A stretch of DNA of 24,920 nucleotides from Candidatus Saccharimonadota bacterium (lineage in GTDB: Bacteria > Patescibacteriota > Saccharimonadia > Saccharimonadales > SLHW01): NCBI GenBank assembly GCA_007135955.1, contig SLHW01000009.1, positions 1 to 24,920 of the forward strand, in the 5' to 3' direction. This document shows, piece after piece, positions 1-7,400 of the stretch. The translations under genes were made by a program, and so were the position numbers. The notes beneath the pieces are model-generated. The model saw nothing but the letters and a program-made list of their open reading frames with translations, did no database searches and was not told where the DNA came from. Positions within the stretch are counted from its first letter, which is position 1. Each line of letters opens with the position of its first letter.

Positions 1-191
1 AACAGTGTAAACAAAATTACCGACATCGCTAAACTGATAGCAATCACAAGTGGTCGATACCATACTTTATCGTCAGGCTCATCACCGCCTCTGGCAATCG
101 AGCCGCCAATTATCACTGGCAGTAGCGGCAATATACAAGGTGCAGCTATTGTCAGCACTCCTGCAATAAATGAACCGATAAGTAGTAGCAT
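1..191 (-). CDS. CcdA/DsbD-type transmembrane thiol-electron carrier (N-terminal part, cut by window start)
   Basis: Read on the minus strand, an ATG at 191 opens a frame that runs uninterrupted off the window start (63 codons seen). It begins with a hydrophobic segment carrying the pattern AGVLTIAAPCILPLLPV, then IIGGSIARGG, a short polar stretch and a second hydrophobic segment. A Pro-Cys near the end of TM1 followed by LPLLP is the hallmark of the CcdA/DsbD family, whose two membrane cysteines pass electrons from cytoplasmic thioredoxin to the cell exterior. It starts 26 bases after the stop of the thioredoxin-like gene, with a weak AAGGA about 13 bases before ATG, so the two are probably one operon and redox partners. 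The second conserved cysteine lies outside the window. Confidence 0.8.
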   Translation of the reverse strand, partial: MLLLIGSFIAGVLTIAAPCILPLLPVIIGGSIARGGDEPDDKVWYRPLVIAISLAMSVILFTL

Positions 192-217
192 GCTTTTTAA
201 CTAATCCTTTTTATTAT

Positions 218-688
218 TTAAGTGTCTAGATAGTCTCGCTTGACAGCGTCGATTGTTAGCTCTGATGGCAAGAACGAATCAATTTTATCGCCGTTTTCAT
301 CAAGTCTAACGAGAGTCGTTTGTGCTACTACTTCGTAACGTTGGCGTAAGTCTTGATATCTATCAAAGTCAACCTCGATAATCGTGTATCCCTCTGGTAC
401 TCCGTTTTGCCGAATGTCTCGCTCAAGCTGTAGGCACTGTGGACACCACACCGCATGAAAAAACAATACAACCTGTCCCTCTGCTGCTTCAATGGCACCT
501 TCTTCGTAAACAACATAGTTATTTACTGCTTCAGTAGTAAGCTCAGTTATTTCGGGAGCTTGGGTTGTCTCGTTTACTGTGTCTTGACGGGCCGGCGCTT
601 CAGTTTCTTCGGTAGCAAAAAATACTATTGCTCCAGCGCCAATCACCAAGGCAACAAAGATTGATACAATAATAGTCATCTTGTTCAT
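218..688 (-). CDS. Membrane-anchored thioredoxin-like protein (WCPQC)
   Basis: A 156-aa protein with one N-terminal membrane segment (about residues 4-26), an acidic/threonine-rich linker to about residue 60, and a thioredoxin-fold domain. The active-site motif is WCPQC (Cys82, Cys85) in the context VVLFFHAVWCPQC, followed by a helix and a beta strand (IIEVDFD). The predicted topology puts the domain outside the membrane, where it would reduce or oxidise disulfides. I chose the ATG at 688 because GGAGG lies 4 bases upstream; an ORF extension to 742 has no such signal. The downstream CcdA-like gene is the expected electron donor. The family assignment is firm; the substrate is unknown. Confidence 0.85.
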   Translation of the reverse strand: MNKMTIIVSIFVALVIGAGAIVFFATEETEAPARQDTVNETTQAPEITELTTEAVNNYVVYEEGAIEAAEGQVVLFFHAVWCPQCLQLERDIRQNGVPEGYTIIEVDFDRYQDLRQRYEVVAQTTLVRLDENGDKIDSFLPSELTIDAVKRDYLDT

Positions 689-774
689 AGTTCCTCCATT
701 ATAACGCAGACTAAGCATATGTTTAAGTATCTGCGAAAACATTTAAACAAACACCTCCTCTACAGCTAACTTAC

Positions 775-789
775 TGATACAATCAAAGT
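775..789 (+). promoter_or_regulatory. Extended -10 promoter abutting a start codon (leaderless)
   Basis: TGA-TACAAT (extended -10; TACAAT at 778-783) is followed by only 6 bases (CAAAGT) before the ATG at 790. A transcript starting the usual 6-7 bases after the -10 would begin at the start codon, and no Shine-Dalgarno sequence is present. No convincing -35 is seen. Confidence 0.6.
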
Positions 790-1212
790 ATGATCCAGGT
801 TAATAACCAACAATTTGAGGCGCTTATCAATGAAGCAATGGAAGAATTGCCGAAGGCATATGTTGAGCGACTCGACAATGTGGCGATTACTTACGAAGAT
901 GAGCCCAATGCCGAGCAGCGTAAACGACTGAAGCTTCGTTGTTATCAATCACTGTATGGTTTGTATGAAGGGGTGCCACGCACTGAGCGCGGAGCAGGAT
1001 ACAACCTAGTCTTGCCAGACAAAATTACGCTATTTAAGCTACCGATTGAACACTCGGCTCACAGTATGGCAGAGCTCAAAGAACAAGTGAAAAACACTTT
1101 ATGGCATGAAATCGCGCATCATTATGGGCTCGGCCATGCCCGAATCCACGAACTAGAGCGAAAAATGCACAAAATCAAACACAACAAACCACCAGAAAAT
1201 ACTAAAAATTAA
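790..1212 (+). CDS. Minimal zincin-type metallopeptidase
   Basis: A 140-aa soluble protein with HEIAHHYGLGH at residues 106-116. This fits HExxHxxGxxH, with zinc ligands His106, His110 and His116 and catalytic Glu107. The size, the N-terminal LPKAYVERLDNVAITYEDEP region and the LPDKITLFK strand resemble the small bacterial zincin family (Pfam Zincin_1 type, about 110-140 aa). No signal peptide or membrane segment is visible, so it is probably cytoplasmic. The gene is divergent from the thioredoxin-like gene (101 bp between starts) and appears leaderless. The substrate is unknown. Confidence 0.8.
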   Translation: MIQVNNQQFEALINEAMEELPKAYVERLDNVAITYEDEPNAEQRKRLKLRCYQSLYGLYEGVPRTERGAGYNLVLPDKITLFKLPIEHSAHSMAELKEQVKNTLWHEIAHHYGLGHARIHELERKMHKIKHNKPPENTKN

Positions 1213-1267
1213 AGATTGTTTTTACACGGCAAACTTTTCCCGCCAACTACTTTGCATCCAGACTGCG

Positions 1268-1297
1268 TTGCAATAAATAACAAGCCTGCGTTAGAAT
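1268..1297 (+). promoter_or_regulatory. Sigma-70-type promoter for the anchored Cys-rich protein
   Basis: TTGCAA (1268-1273), an 18-base spacer and TAGAAT (1292-1297). The predicted leader of about 25 bases contains AAAGAGG (1313-1319) 11 bases before the ATG at 1331. Unlike its upstream neighbour, this gene has a conventional leader. Confidence 0.5.
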
Positions 1298-1330
1298 GCG
1301 CTATACAAACGAAAAGAGGTAAGCGACTTT

Positions 1331-1987
1331 ATGAATAAACAAATAATTGCAATACTCGTTGGGATAGTATTACTCACAGGTGCCGCTATAGCAGTTTGGC
1401 AACTGCAAGATGAGCCAGAGCTAACACAAGAAGTTAACAACACGGGTGTCACTCAAGAGGAAGCAGCACAACTGAGGCTCGTAGCAGAAAACATGGCAGG
1501 AGCCTCATATGTCGCAACCATCTCTGGATCAACACCCGAGGGACCGATCAACTCAACACTTGAGTTTGATGGCGAGGGAAGCTACAGCTTTAGCTCAGAG
1601 CAAGCCGGACAATCAGTAAAATTTATCGTTACACCAGAAGCTACTTTTAGCTGCGAAGGTGAGCAATGTTTTGAGTTTCCAAGAGGGCAGGAAGACGACC
1701 TATTTGCATTTAATATCGATGACTTTACCTACGACGAAGGTTCACTGACGGAATTTGTCGATATCGCTCGTTATGTCGGCCAAGAAGCTTGCCCAGCCGG
1801 TACTTGCGATGTCTGGGAGATTATCGAAGACCAAGAAACCAACCGACTCTATATCGATACTGACACCAATCGCATCAGCCAAGCGACTGGCTCTGGTGAT
1901 GATGGCGAGTTTAGTATTGTCTATGAGTACCGCTCAATAACCATCACGCCACCAGAAAACGTTCAGCCGTTTCCTACATTCAACTAA
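1331..1987 (+). CDS. Membrane-anchored extracellular protein with two CX4C cysteine pairs, unknown function
   Basis: A 218-aa protein with an N-terminal hydrophobic segment (residues 5-23) after MNKQ and an acidic exterior part. There is no lipobox, so it is a TM-anchored rather than lipid-anchored protein. Two cysteine pairs are visible: CEGEQC (108-113) and CPAGTC (154-159). The alternating strands in the C-terminal half (NRLYIDTDTNRIS, EFSIVYEYRSITITPPENV) resemble the half-barrel of LolA/lipoprotein-type domains, but that is a visual impression only. The cysteines could form extracellular disulfides maintained by the nearby CcdA/thioredoxin-like pair. Its stop overlaps the stop of the convergent gene by 4 bases. 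Confidence 0.7.
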   Translation: MNKQIIAILVGIVLLTGAAIAVWQLQDEPELTQEVNNTGVTQEEAAQLRLVAENMAGASYVATISGSTPEGPINSTLEFDGEGSYSFSSEQAGQSVKFIVTPEATFSCEGEQCFEFPRGQEDDLFAFNIDDFTYDEGSLTEFVDIARYVGQEACPAGTCDVWEIIEDQETNRLYIDTDTNRISQATGSGDDGEFSIVYEYRSITITPPENVQPFPTFN

Positions 1988-2853
1988 GCTACTGCGCTAG
2001 CCGGCTGAGCTTGCCGTGACTGCTCGAAAACCGAATTAATTACTTGCTCGGCGGCACCATCAAGTTGCTGGGCAAGTAATTGATTACGACCAGAGCTTTC
2101 AGTAATCAGGGCATAAGAAATCGGAAAACGAGGCGCCTGCTTAGAGTTACGAGGTTCGTAATCTAAGACCTCTTGCGCACATACAACGGCGATATCATCG
2201 TGATATTCTTCTCTAGCTCGCCTTGCCATCTCAAACGATGATTTTACTTGAATTTTATAGCTGGTAATACCCGGATTATGGATATCCACAGAAGGCATAA
2301 GAGACAGAACATCATAATTCGCACTAGGATCTGCACCGTCTTCATGATGGGAGAGCGCGGGCAAAGCCGCCTCTGTTGGTGTCTGCATGCGATTAAATAA
2401 TGCCTGAACAGTTAAATCGTTAATGAAGCCAACCCAGGTAGACTCTTCTCCGTAATCTGACTCTTTTTCTGCCGCTTTTAGGGCATGCCGTAAACGAGAC
2501 AACTCAAGCTCGTATTGCTCTGCTCGGGACTTAGTGAGTGCACGAGCATTGCTTGCAAGTAATATATGATCTCCGTAGTGCTTAGTCATCATCTCTACCA
2601 AGAACCTCTGTCGGATTGAGCTCCCTTGATAATTCTGAGATTCACGTCTTGCAGCTTTTGTCATACTTTTTGCATTCTTGTGGTCAGCTTCTAGCTTATA
2701 CATACAGGCTCGTCCGAGTTGACGAGGTATCAACAACCGTGGTGGCATTGATTTATCAAAATGATAATCATCTTCAGTGCTAAAATGCCGAAAAAGTCCA
2801 GCCGGCAACTCTTCGTACTTTGGGCTATTTGATTTAGCTTCGGAGTGTCTCAT
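1984..2853 (-). CDS. Unknown 289-aa protein with possible PD-(D/E)XK-type QxK motif
   Basis: Soluble protein without signal peptide, starting at an ATG preceded by TAGGA 5 bases upstream. The N-terminal half is rich in charged helices, with a likely coiled coil at about 105-133. The C-terminal half contains NYDVLSLMPSVDIHNPG followed by SYKIQVKSS (about 180-206). An aspartate on one strand followed by QxK on the next is one variant of the PD-(D/E)XK nuclease core, as in the TnsA active site, and several Glu lie upstream. This is weak evidence. It could also be a non-enzymatic CPR-specific protein. It is convergent with and overlaps the preceding gene by 4 bases. Confidence 0.65.
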   Translation of the reverse strand: MRHSEAKSNSPKYEELPAGLFRHFSTEDDYHFDKSMPPRLLIPRQLGRACMYKLEADHKNAKSMTKAARRESQNYQGSSIRQRFLVEMMTKHYGDHILLASNARALTKSRAEQYELELSRLRHALKAAEKESDYGEESTWVGFINDLTVQALFNRMQTPTEAALPALSHHEDGADPSANYDVLSLMPSVDIHNPGITSYKIQVKSSFEMARRAREEYHDDIAVVCAQEVLDYEPRNSKQAPRFPISYALITESSGRNQLLAQQLDGAAEQVINSVFEQSRQAQPASAVA

Positions 2854-2877
2854 TTTTCCTACCGTTATTTATCTACG

Positions 2878-2906
2878 ATTTTATATTTATCAATCGCTAA
2901 TCGCAA
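2878..2906 (-). promoter_or_regulatory. Promoter for the 289-aa gene
   Basis: On the minus strand, TTGCGA (2901-2906), exactly 17 bases and TAAAAT (2878-2883). The ATG is at 2853, with TAGGA in the short leader. Confidence 0.55.
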
Positions 2907-3017
2907 CTTTTCTATGGTTCATTGCTGTGATTACTGCGGAAAAAATAAATGTAATCATGCATACTTTTACGGAAAAAATCAAGCAACACCAGATTGTAGC
3001 TATCGACACGACTGAGA

Positions 3018-3033
3018 TGTGATAAATGTGACA
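3018..3033 (+). promoter_or_regulatory. CRP-like candidate operator upstream of microprotein 1
   Basis: TGTGA-N6-TGACA, with TATCAC a few bases further on. It matches 9 of 10 half-site positions of the CRP/FNR-type consensus TGTGA-N6-TCACA. The centre lies about 73 bases before the predicted transcription start. No CRP-type regulator is encoded in the window. Confidence 0.3.
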
Positions 3034-3063
3034 AATATCACTGAAATTAACCACCAGACATCA

Positions 3064-3092
3064 CTGCAAATCATAAAACTGCTCATTATAGT
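3064..3092 (+). promoter_or_regulatory. Promoter for microprotein 1
   Basis: CTGCAA (3064-3069), exactly 17 bases and TATAGT (3087-3092). The -10 is strong and the -35 weak. The predicted transcript starts near 3099, giving a leader of about 120 bases before the GTG at 3218. Confidence 0.5.
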
Positions 3093-3100
3093 AAGGCTCA

Positions 3101-3179
3101 CTAACTACATTCGGAAGTGGTTAGTCCGACGATAATCCTTTCTGTTGTATCATCGCTTGGCAGATAGGGGAGTCAACAG
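3101..3179 (+). promoter_or_regulatory. Structured 5' leader of microprotein 1
   Basis: Two inverted repeats lie in the untranslated leader. CTAACTAC (3101-3108) pairs with GTGGTTAG (3117-3124) around an 8-base loop. CTGTTG (3142-3147) pairs with CAACAG (3174-3179), enclosing an inner TATC/GATA stem (3148-3151 and 3163-3166). The strong ribosome binding site at 3205 lies outside both. No known riboswitch class is recognised. Confidence 0.35.
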
Positions 3180-3217
3180 CAAAAGCGGGCTAGTAAATAA
3201 AATTGGAGGGTGTAATC

Positions 3218-3382
3218 GTGAAATACGAAAAACAACACTGGACAAAACCAATACAAACTTCCGAAACAAAAGCCCTTTATATTGACCTCTTCGAGGAGCC
3301 ACTAGAGCACAACTGGCGACTCAAGGCACAAAAACTACAGGCACGACGCTGGCGTAAACTTCGCCAGAAAGTCATAAGCTAA
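3218..3382 (+). CDS. Twin microprotein 1 (54 aa, unknown family)
   Basis: A GTG start 7 bases after GGAGGG (3205-3210) opens a 54-codon gene ending in TAA. The product has three blocks: an N-terminal MKYEKQHWTKPIQTSE, a central IDLFEEPLEHNW, and a strongly basic, probably helical C-terminus (KAQKLQARRWRKLRQKV). It has Trp at 8, 33 and 45, no Cys, no signal peptide and no membrane segment. The paralogue at 3647 shares all three blocks. Differences between the two genes within the conserved blocks are mostly at third codon positions, for example in PIQTSE and ARRWRKLRQKV, which argues that the peptides are translated and under selection. The function is unknown; the Arg/Lys-rich helix could bind nucleic acid or membrane. 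Confidence 0.8.
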   Translation: MKYEKQHWTKPIQTSETKALYIDLFEEPLEHNWRLKAQKLQARRWRKLRQKVIS

Positions 3383-3396
3383 CAATCTGAGCTAGT

Positions 3397-3445
3397 TCAC
3401 CAACTATAAATGGTCGCAAATACTGCGACCATTTATAGTTGGTGA
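3397..3445. repeat. Perfect 22-bp inverted repeat with 5-base loop between the twin genes
   Basis: The arm at 3397-3418 (starts TCACCAACTA, ends GGTCGCA) is exactly complementary to 3424-3445, with loop AATAC. It starts 14 bases after the stop of microprotein 1. No T-run follows on either strand, so it is not a standard intrinsic terminator, although the RNA hairpin would be very stable. It could end or protect the first transcript, be an RNase III target, or be a remnant of a small mobile repeat. Confidence 0.85.
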
Positions 3446-3549
3446 GAAGTAATGGCAGCTGGATGACATTGATTATCTTTGTGGTATAAGATTATTTATA
3501 TCGATATCTACACACTATATTTAATTTATTTCAATTACATTCTCTAAAG

Positions 3550-3565
3550 TGTGATATATATCAAT
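3550..3565 (+). promoter_or_regulatory. Candidate operator upstream of microprotein 2
   Basis: TGTGA-N6-TCAAT, containing the perfect 12-bp palindrome TGATATATATCA (3552-3563) and preceded by AG to give the AGTGTGATAT motif (3548-3557) seen at two other promoter regions here. An opposing CACACT lies at 3511-3516. The centre is about 63 bases before the predicted transcription start, ten bases different from the equivalent site of gene 1. Confidence 0.35.
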
Positions 3566-3585
3566 GACAACTGTGTTGATACTCA

Positions 3586-3614
3586 CTGACAAATGATATG
3601 CCTACCGTTACTCT
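3586..3614 (+). promoter_or_regulatory. Promoter for microprotein 2
   Basis: CTGACA (3586-3591), exactly 17 bases and TACTCT (3609-3614). The -35 is good and the -10 weak, which would suit an activator-dependent promoter. The upstream 100 bases are very AT-rich. Confidence 0.4.
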
Positions 3615-3646
3615 AGAGGTACTACTTAATGTGAGGGGAGGCCAAC

Positions 3647-3811
3647 ATGAAGTACGAAACAAAACGCTGGTCTAAACCAATACAAACCTCAGAAATACAA
3701 AGTTCAGGGCTCATCGATCTTTTCGATGGACCGATAGAAGACAATTGGCAACAAAAAGCAAAGCGCTTACAGGCGCGGCGCTGGCGCAAGCTTCGCCAAA
3801 AAGTCAGTTAA
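3647..3811 (+). CDS. Twin microprotein 2 (54 aa, unknown family)
   Basis: An ATG 6 bases after GAGGGGAG opens a 54-codon gene with TAA stop. The product has the same three blocks as microprotein 1: MKYETKRWSKPIQTSE, then IDLFDGPIEDNW, then KAKRLQARRWRKLRQKV. The two differ mainly in the linker at 17-22 and by a one-residue shift there (Trp at 8, 34 and 46). Roughly 60% of positions are identical. It has its own promoter and is closed by the terminator at 3839. Tandem duplication with separate promoters suggests differential regulation of two versions of one activity. Confidence 0.8.
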   Translation: MKYETKRWSKPIQTSEIQSSGLIDLFDGPIEDNWQQKAKRLQARRWRKLRQKVS

Positions 3812-3838
3812 AAAATCTGGGCAGATTACCCACTGCAC

Positions 3839-3866
3839 AAGACCGCCACCACTGGCGGTCTTTCTT
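3839..3866 (+). terminator. Intrinsic terminator after microprotein 2
   Basis: AAGACCGCC (3839-3847) pairs perfectly with GGCGGTCTT (3854-3862) around loop ACCACT, and TTTCTT closes it. It starts 28 bases after the stop and ends 3 bases before the stop of the convergent gene, so the same hairpin may weakly serve both strands. Confidence 0.75.
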
Positions 3867-3868
3867 GA

Positions 3869-4345
3869 TTATTCACCTTTGCGAGGAGCGGTTTGTCGAA
3901 TTATTTGTTCGAGAAGCGCCATATCTCGGCTTACATCAAGTGGTGCATCATCTTGAGTTTTTTTACTTGCATGTATTGCGCTGTATGTACGCTCCATCTC
4001 GGCAACACCTTCTTCAGACAACCCTATGGCTGACCGGCTTCCTTCACGCTCTCCTTCTGTCCAGGAATCTAGAAGAGCATCGTCATTGATAAATTTCATC
4101 AATCTATTGGGGCTAAACGTATCTTTCGGATATGCCTGGGCAAGAAAGCGACTCATTTCACTCGCAAGGGCAGGTGACAATGAGTCAAATATTACTGAGT
4201 TAAAGCGCGCTGGGTCTTCTGCATCTAAATCCACGGTTACCCGGATGGCTATAGACATCAAAACAGCTTTACGTATAAAAACACTACAGTCCTGGGCTTC
4301 ACTAGCGTTTATCCTAAATGCATCAACTTCTGATTTATGCTTCAT
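3869..4345 (-). CDS. Unknown 158-aa protein
   Basis: Soluble protein with no recognised domain. The first third (ASEAQDCSVFIRKAVLMSIAIRVTVDLDAEDPARFNSVIFDSLSP) looks like mixed helix/strand and the rest is helical and charged. It has no signal peptide. The ATG at 4345 has no Shine-Dalgarno sequence, but TATACA (4351-4356) lies 5 bases upstream, so it may be leaderless. It is divergent from the helicase gene (104 bp between starts). A plus-strand frame over the same bases (4026-4349) has neither start signal nor protein-like composition and is the less likely reading. Confidence 0.6.
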   Translation of the reverse strand: MKHKSEVDAFRINASEAQDCSVFIRKAVLMSIAIRVTVDLDAEDPARFNSVIFDSLSPALASEMSRFLAQAYPKDTFSPNRLMKFINDDALLDSWTEGEREGSRSAIGLSEEGVAEMERTYSAIHASKKTQDDAPLDVSRDMALLEQIIRQTAPRKGE

Positions 4346-4350
4346 ATAAA

Positions 4351-4356
4351 TGTATA
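4351..4356 (-). promoter_or_regulatory. -10 box abutting the start of the 158-aa gene
   Basis: TATACA on the minus strand, 5 bases before the ATG at 4345. An overlapping TAAATT a few bases upstream is an alternative. No clear -35. Confidence 0.4.
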
Positions 4357-4411
4357 ATTTAAACCTCTACTACAATCTTTACAAGCATAAGCTGGCTAAT
4401 GCCAAGCACCG

Positions 4412-4441
4412 TTATCAATAATACGCAGTTCAGGCTACAAT
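4412..4441 (+). promoter_or_regulatory. Promoter for the helicase-nuclease gene (leaderless)
   Basis: TTATCA (4412-4417), 18 bases, TACAAT (4436-4441), then 8 bases to the ATG at 4450. There is no room for a Shine-Dalgarno in the expected transcript. Confidence 0.5.
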
Positions 4442-4449
4442 AGTTAGTA

Positions 4450-7400
4450 ATGGCAGAGTTTGACAAAACGTACAATCAGCTGAATGATGAGCAACGCCTC
4501 GCGGTGGATACTATTGACGGACCATTGTTAGTAATCGCTGGGCCAGGTACCGGTAAAACGCAGCTGCTCAGCGCGCGCGTAGCCAACATATTAAAAAAAA
4601 CTGATGCAGATGCGTCCAGTATTCTCTGTCTAACATTTACCAATAAGGCTGCTACCAATATGCGAGATCGACTGACCGAGCTAATTGGCATTGATGCGCA
4701 CAGGGTGGTTGTAAAAACTTTTCATAGCTTTGCTGCCGAGATTATGAATATCTACCCGGAATATTTCTGGAATGGTGCACGGTTATCAACTGCGCCAGAT
4801 GCAGTACAGATTGAAATTATCCAAGACATTCTAACTAGATTACCGCTCGACAATCCACTTGCGATGAAATTTGCTGGACAATTCACAGCAATAAACGACG
4901 TCCAAAAAGGTCTCAAGCTAGCCAAAGAAGCCGGACTCACACCAGAAAAACTTGCCGCCACCATTAAACTCAATGAAGCATATATCGACGTAATCGAGTC
5001 TGAACTTGTTGAAATACTTTCTGAAACGCTAAATATCAAAAAACTTGATGAGCTACGAGATAAAATTGACAACCTTCCACCTCAGGGCATTAGCGAAGAA
5101 GCCAGGCCACTCCTACCACTCGATACAATCATCAAAGAAAGCCTAGCTGAAGCGATAACGCTCGACGAAGGAACAAACAAAACTGAAAACACCGGTAAAT
5201 GGAAGCGGCGCTGGATACAGACCGTTGCTGGCCAGAAGGGTATGTTCGACGAACGCAAGCGTAACAGCTGGTGGCGCTCATTAGCAGACGTGTATCAATC
5301 CTACCGAACTGAACTACATAATAGAGGCTACTATGACTACGCTGATATGTTGGTCGAAGTTATCAGTCAGCTCGAACAGCGAGACGATTTGCGAGCTGAC
5401 ATCCAGGAGCGCTTCCTCTACGTTTTAATTGATGAGTTTCAAGATACTAATGACGCCCAAATGCGTTTGGCACACCTGGTGTCTGACCATCATAGCGCCA
5501 ACAACAAGCCAAACATTATGGCGGTCGGCGACGACGACCAGTCTATTTTTCGTTTTAATGGAGCAGAGCTCAACAATATGTTAGGGTTTTCACGAAGCTA
5601 TCCATCGGCGAAACTAATTGTCCTGACTGAAAATTATCGCTCCAGTCAAGACGTCCTCGATACCGCGGCAAAAGTTATCGACCATGCTGAGGACCGCATC
5701 GTAAAGCGTCGTGCTGATATTTCAAAAGAGCTTATTGCCAAAAACCCCCCAATTCAAAAAAGTACTATTCTTCATCGTAGCTACAACTCTCGCGAAGAGC
5801 AATTGAGTGATGTTGCTAAAAATATCGAAGCACAGAAATCTTATAGTAGTACCGCTGTGATTGCTCGCAACCACAGCAGCCTACGCATGATGGCTGACCT
5901 ATTGCTAAGAAAAAAAGTACCAGTTCGTTACGAGCAACAAAGAAACATCCTTGATCATGAAATTGTCCAGCAACTTGAATTACTAGCAGATGCCGTTTTA
6001 GCAATCAAAGAAGGTGATGTAGACACCGTAAATTTCAGCATAAGTCGTTTGCTTCGCTATCCAGCTTGGGGTATCGATGCGAAAGATCTTTGGCAGATTG
6101 CAGTAGAAAATTATCGAAATCCAAACTGGCTCGACACTATGACTTCAAGCTCTAATAACACACTAAGCTCTACTGCTGAGTGGCTGCACTGGCTCAGTAG
6201 CGAGAACGCTCATCAACCACTTCCAGTCTTGATCGAGCATCTGCTTGGCCTGCGTGAATCTGAAGTTTTTACCAGTCCAATCCGACAGTATTATTTCGAA
6301 AAAAAACGTGACAACGATGACTATCTACATGGGCTTTCAGCTGTTCAGTTACTACGTTCTGCGGTAGATGATTTTATCAAAGCGGATCAACAGGCGACAC
6401 TGACCGATTTTTTACGATTTCTACAAATACACCGAGAAAACCAACAATTTATCACTGATGAATCACCGTTTGTCCAGGCTGAAGATTCTGTTGAGCTCTT
6501 GACAGTCCATAAATCAAAAGGCCTGGAATTCGATAGAGTCTATATAATCGATGCAGTCGAGGGTAATTGGCAGCCCCGAGCTGGCGGTAGAAAACCCCCT
6601 GCCAACTTGCCGCTCCAACCTCATGGTGACGATGATGATGATTACGCTCGAATGATGTATGTTGCAGTTACTCGTGCTAAACGGGATGTCATCGCAACGA
6701 GCTATCGCTTTGATCATGCTGGACAAGAAGTGTTACCAACACCCCTTATCCGAAATAGTTTTTCAAAAATAAAAGATATTGAAGCCCAAGATACTTCGAC
6801 AATAATTCAAACACTCGAAGAACATCTACGTTGGCCTGTTATCGAAGCTGGTCAAATGAATGCATACTTAAGGGGCAGGCTAGAAGACTACCAGCTCAGC
6901 GTTACGCACTTATTGAATTTCTTGGATGTGACTGCTGGTGGGCCAAAATATTTCACGGAGCGTAATCTACTACGGCTTCCTTCTGCAAAAACTACCAGCA
7001 TGGGCTTTGGAACCGCTATGCATAGCGTACTTCAAGAAGCTCAGCTGCAACGAAATCGTGGTGAATTGTCAATTAAAGCGCTCGAGGATATTTATGAGAA
7101 CGCCCTTGCTCAAGAACGCCTCGAAAAGCAAGAACATGCGCGGTACCGACAACACGGGATAGAAACTATCCATCGACTATTCAACACCATTGGACTAGAC
7201 CTCCCAAGAGGCAGTAAGCCAGAACAATCATTCCAGGATATATTGGTCGGCAAAGCTCGTCTAAGCGGAAAAATTGACCGGCTTGACTACATTAACAAAA
7301 CCCAAGTTCGAGTAGTAGACTATAAGACAGGCAGGCCGCTTAGAAGCTTTGCGACGAAAGACAAGTTACTACAAGAAAAAGTCTGGCGCCAAAAAACCCA

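Larger units (their letters stand above)
2854..3217. other. Gene-poor intergenic region upstream of the first microprotein
   Basis: This 364-base stretch holds the minus-strand promoter at 2878-2906, a candidate operator at 3018, a promoter at 3064-3092 and a structured leader. I see no convincing gene. A 21-codon frame from ATG 2958 lacks a ribosome binding site. Confidence 0.6.

Noticed and set aside
694..702. TATAAT just upstream of the thioredoxin-like start on the minus strand
   Set aside because: It lies before GGAGG and so close to the ATG that a transcript from it would lack the strong Shine-Dalgarno; more likely chance or a minor promoter.
2777..3022. Plus-strand frame of 81 codons, and the 21-codon tail from ATG 2958
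   Set aside because: The first part lies opposite the 289-aa gene, the start has no ribosome binding site, and the tail has no start signal or similarity to the twin microproteins.
3839..3866. Start of a CRISPR or repeat array in the intergenic region 2854-3866
   Set aside because: No regularly spaced repeats are present; the repeated signals are two paralogous genes and simple hairpins.
3745..4089. Plus-strand frame of 114 codons
   Set aside because: It starts inside microprotein 2 in another frame, runs through a terminator hairpin and then antisense to the 158-aa gene.
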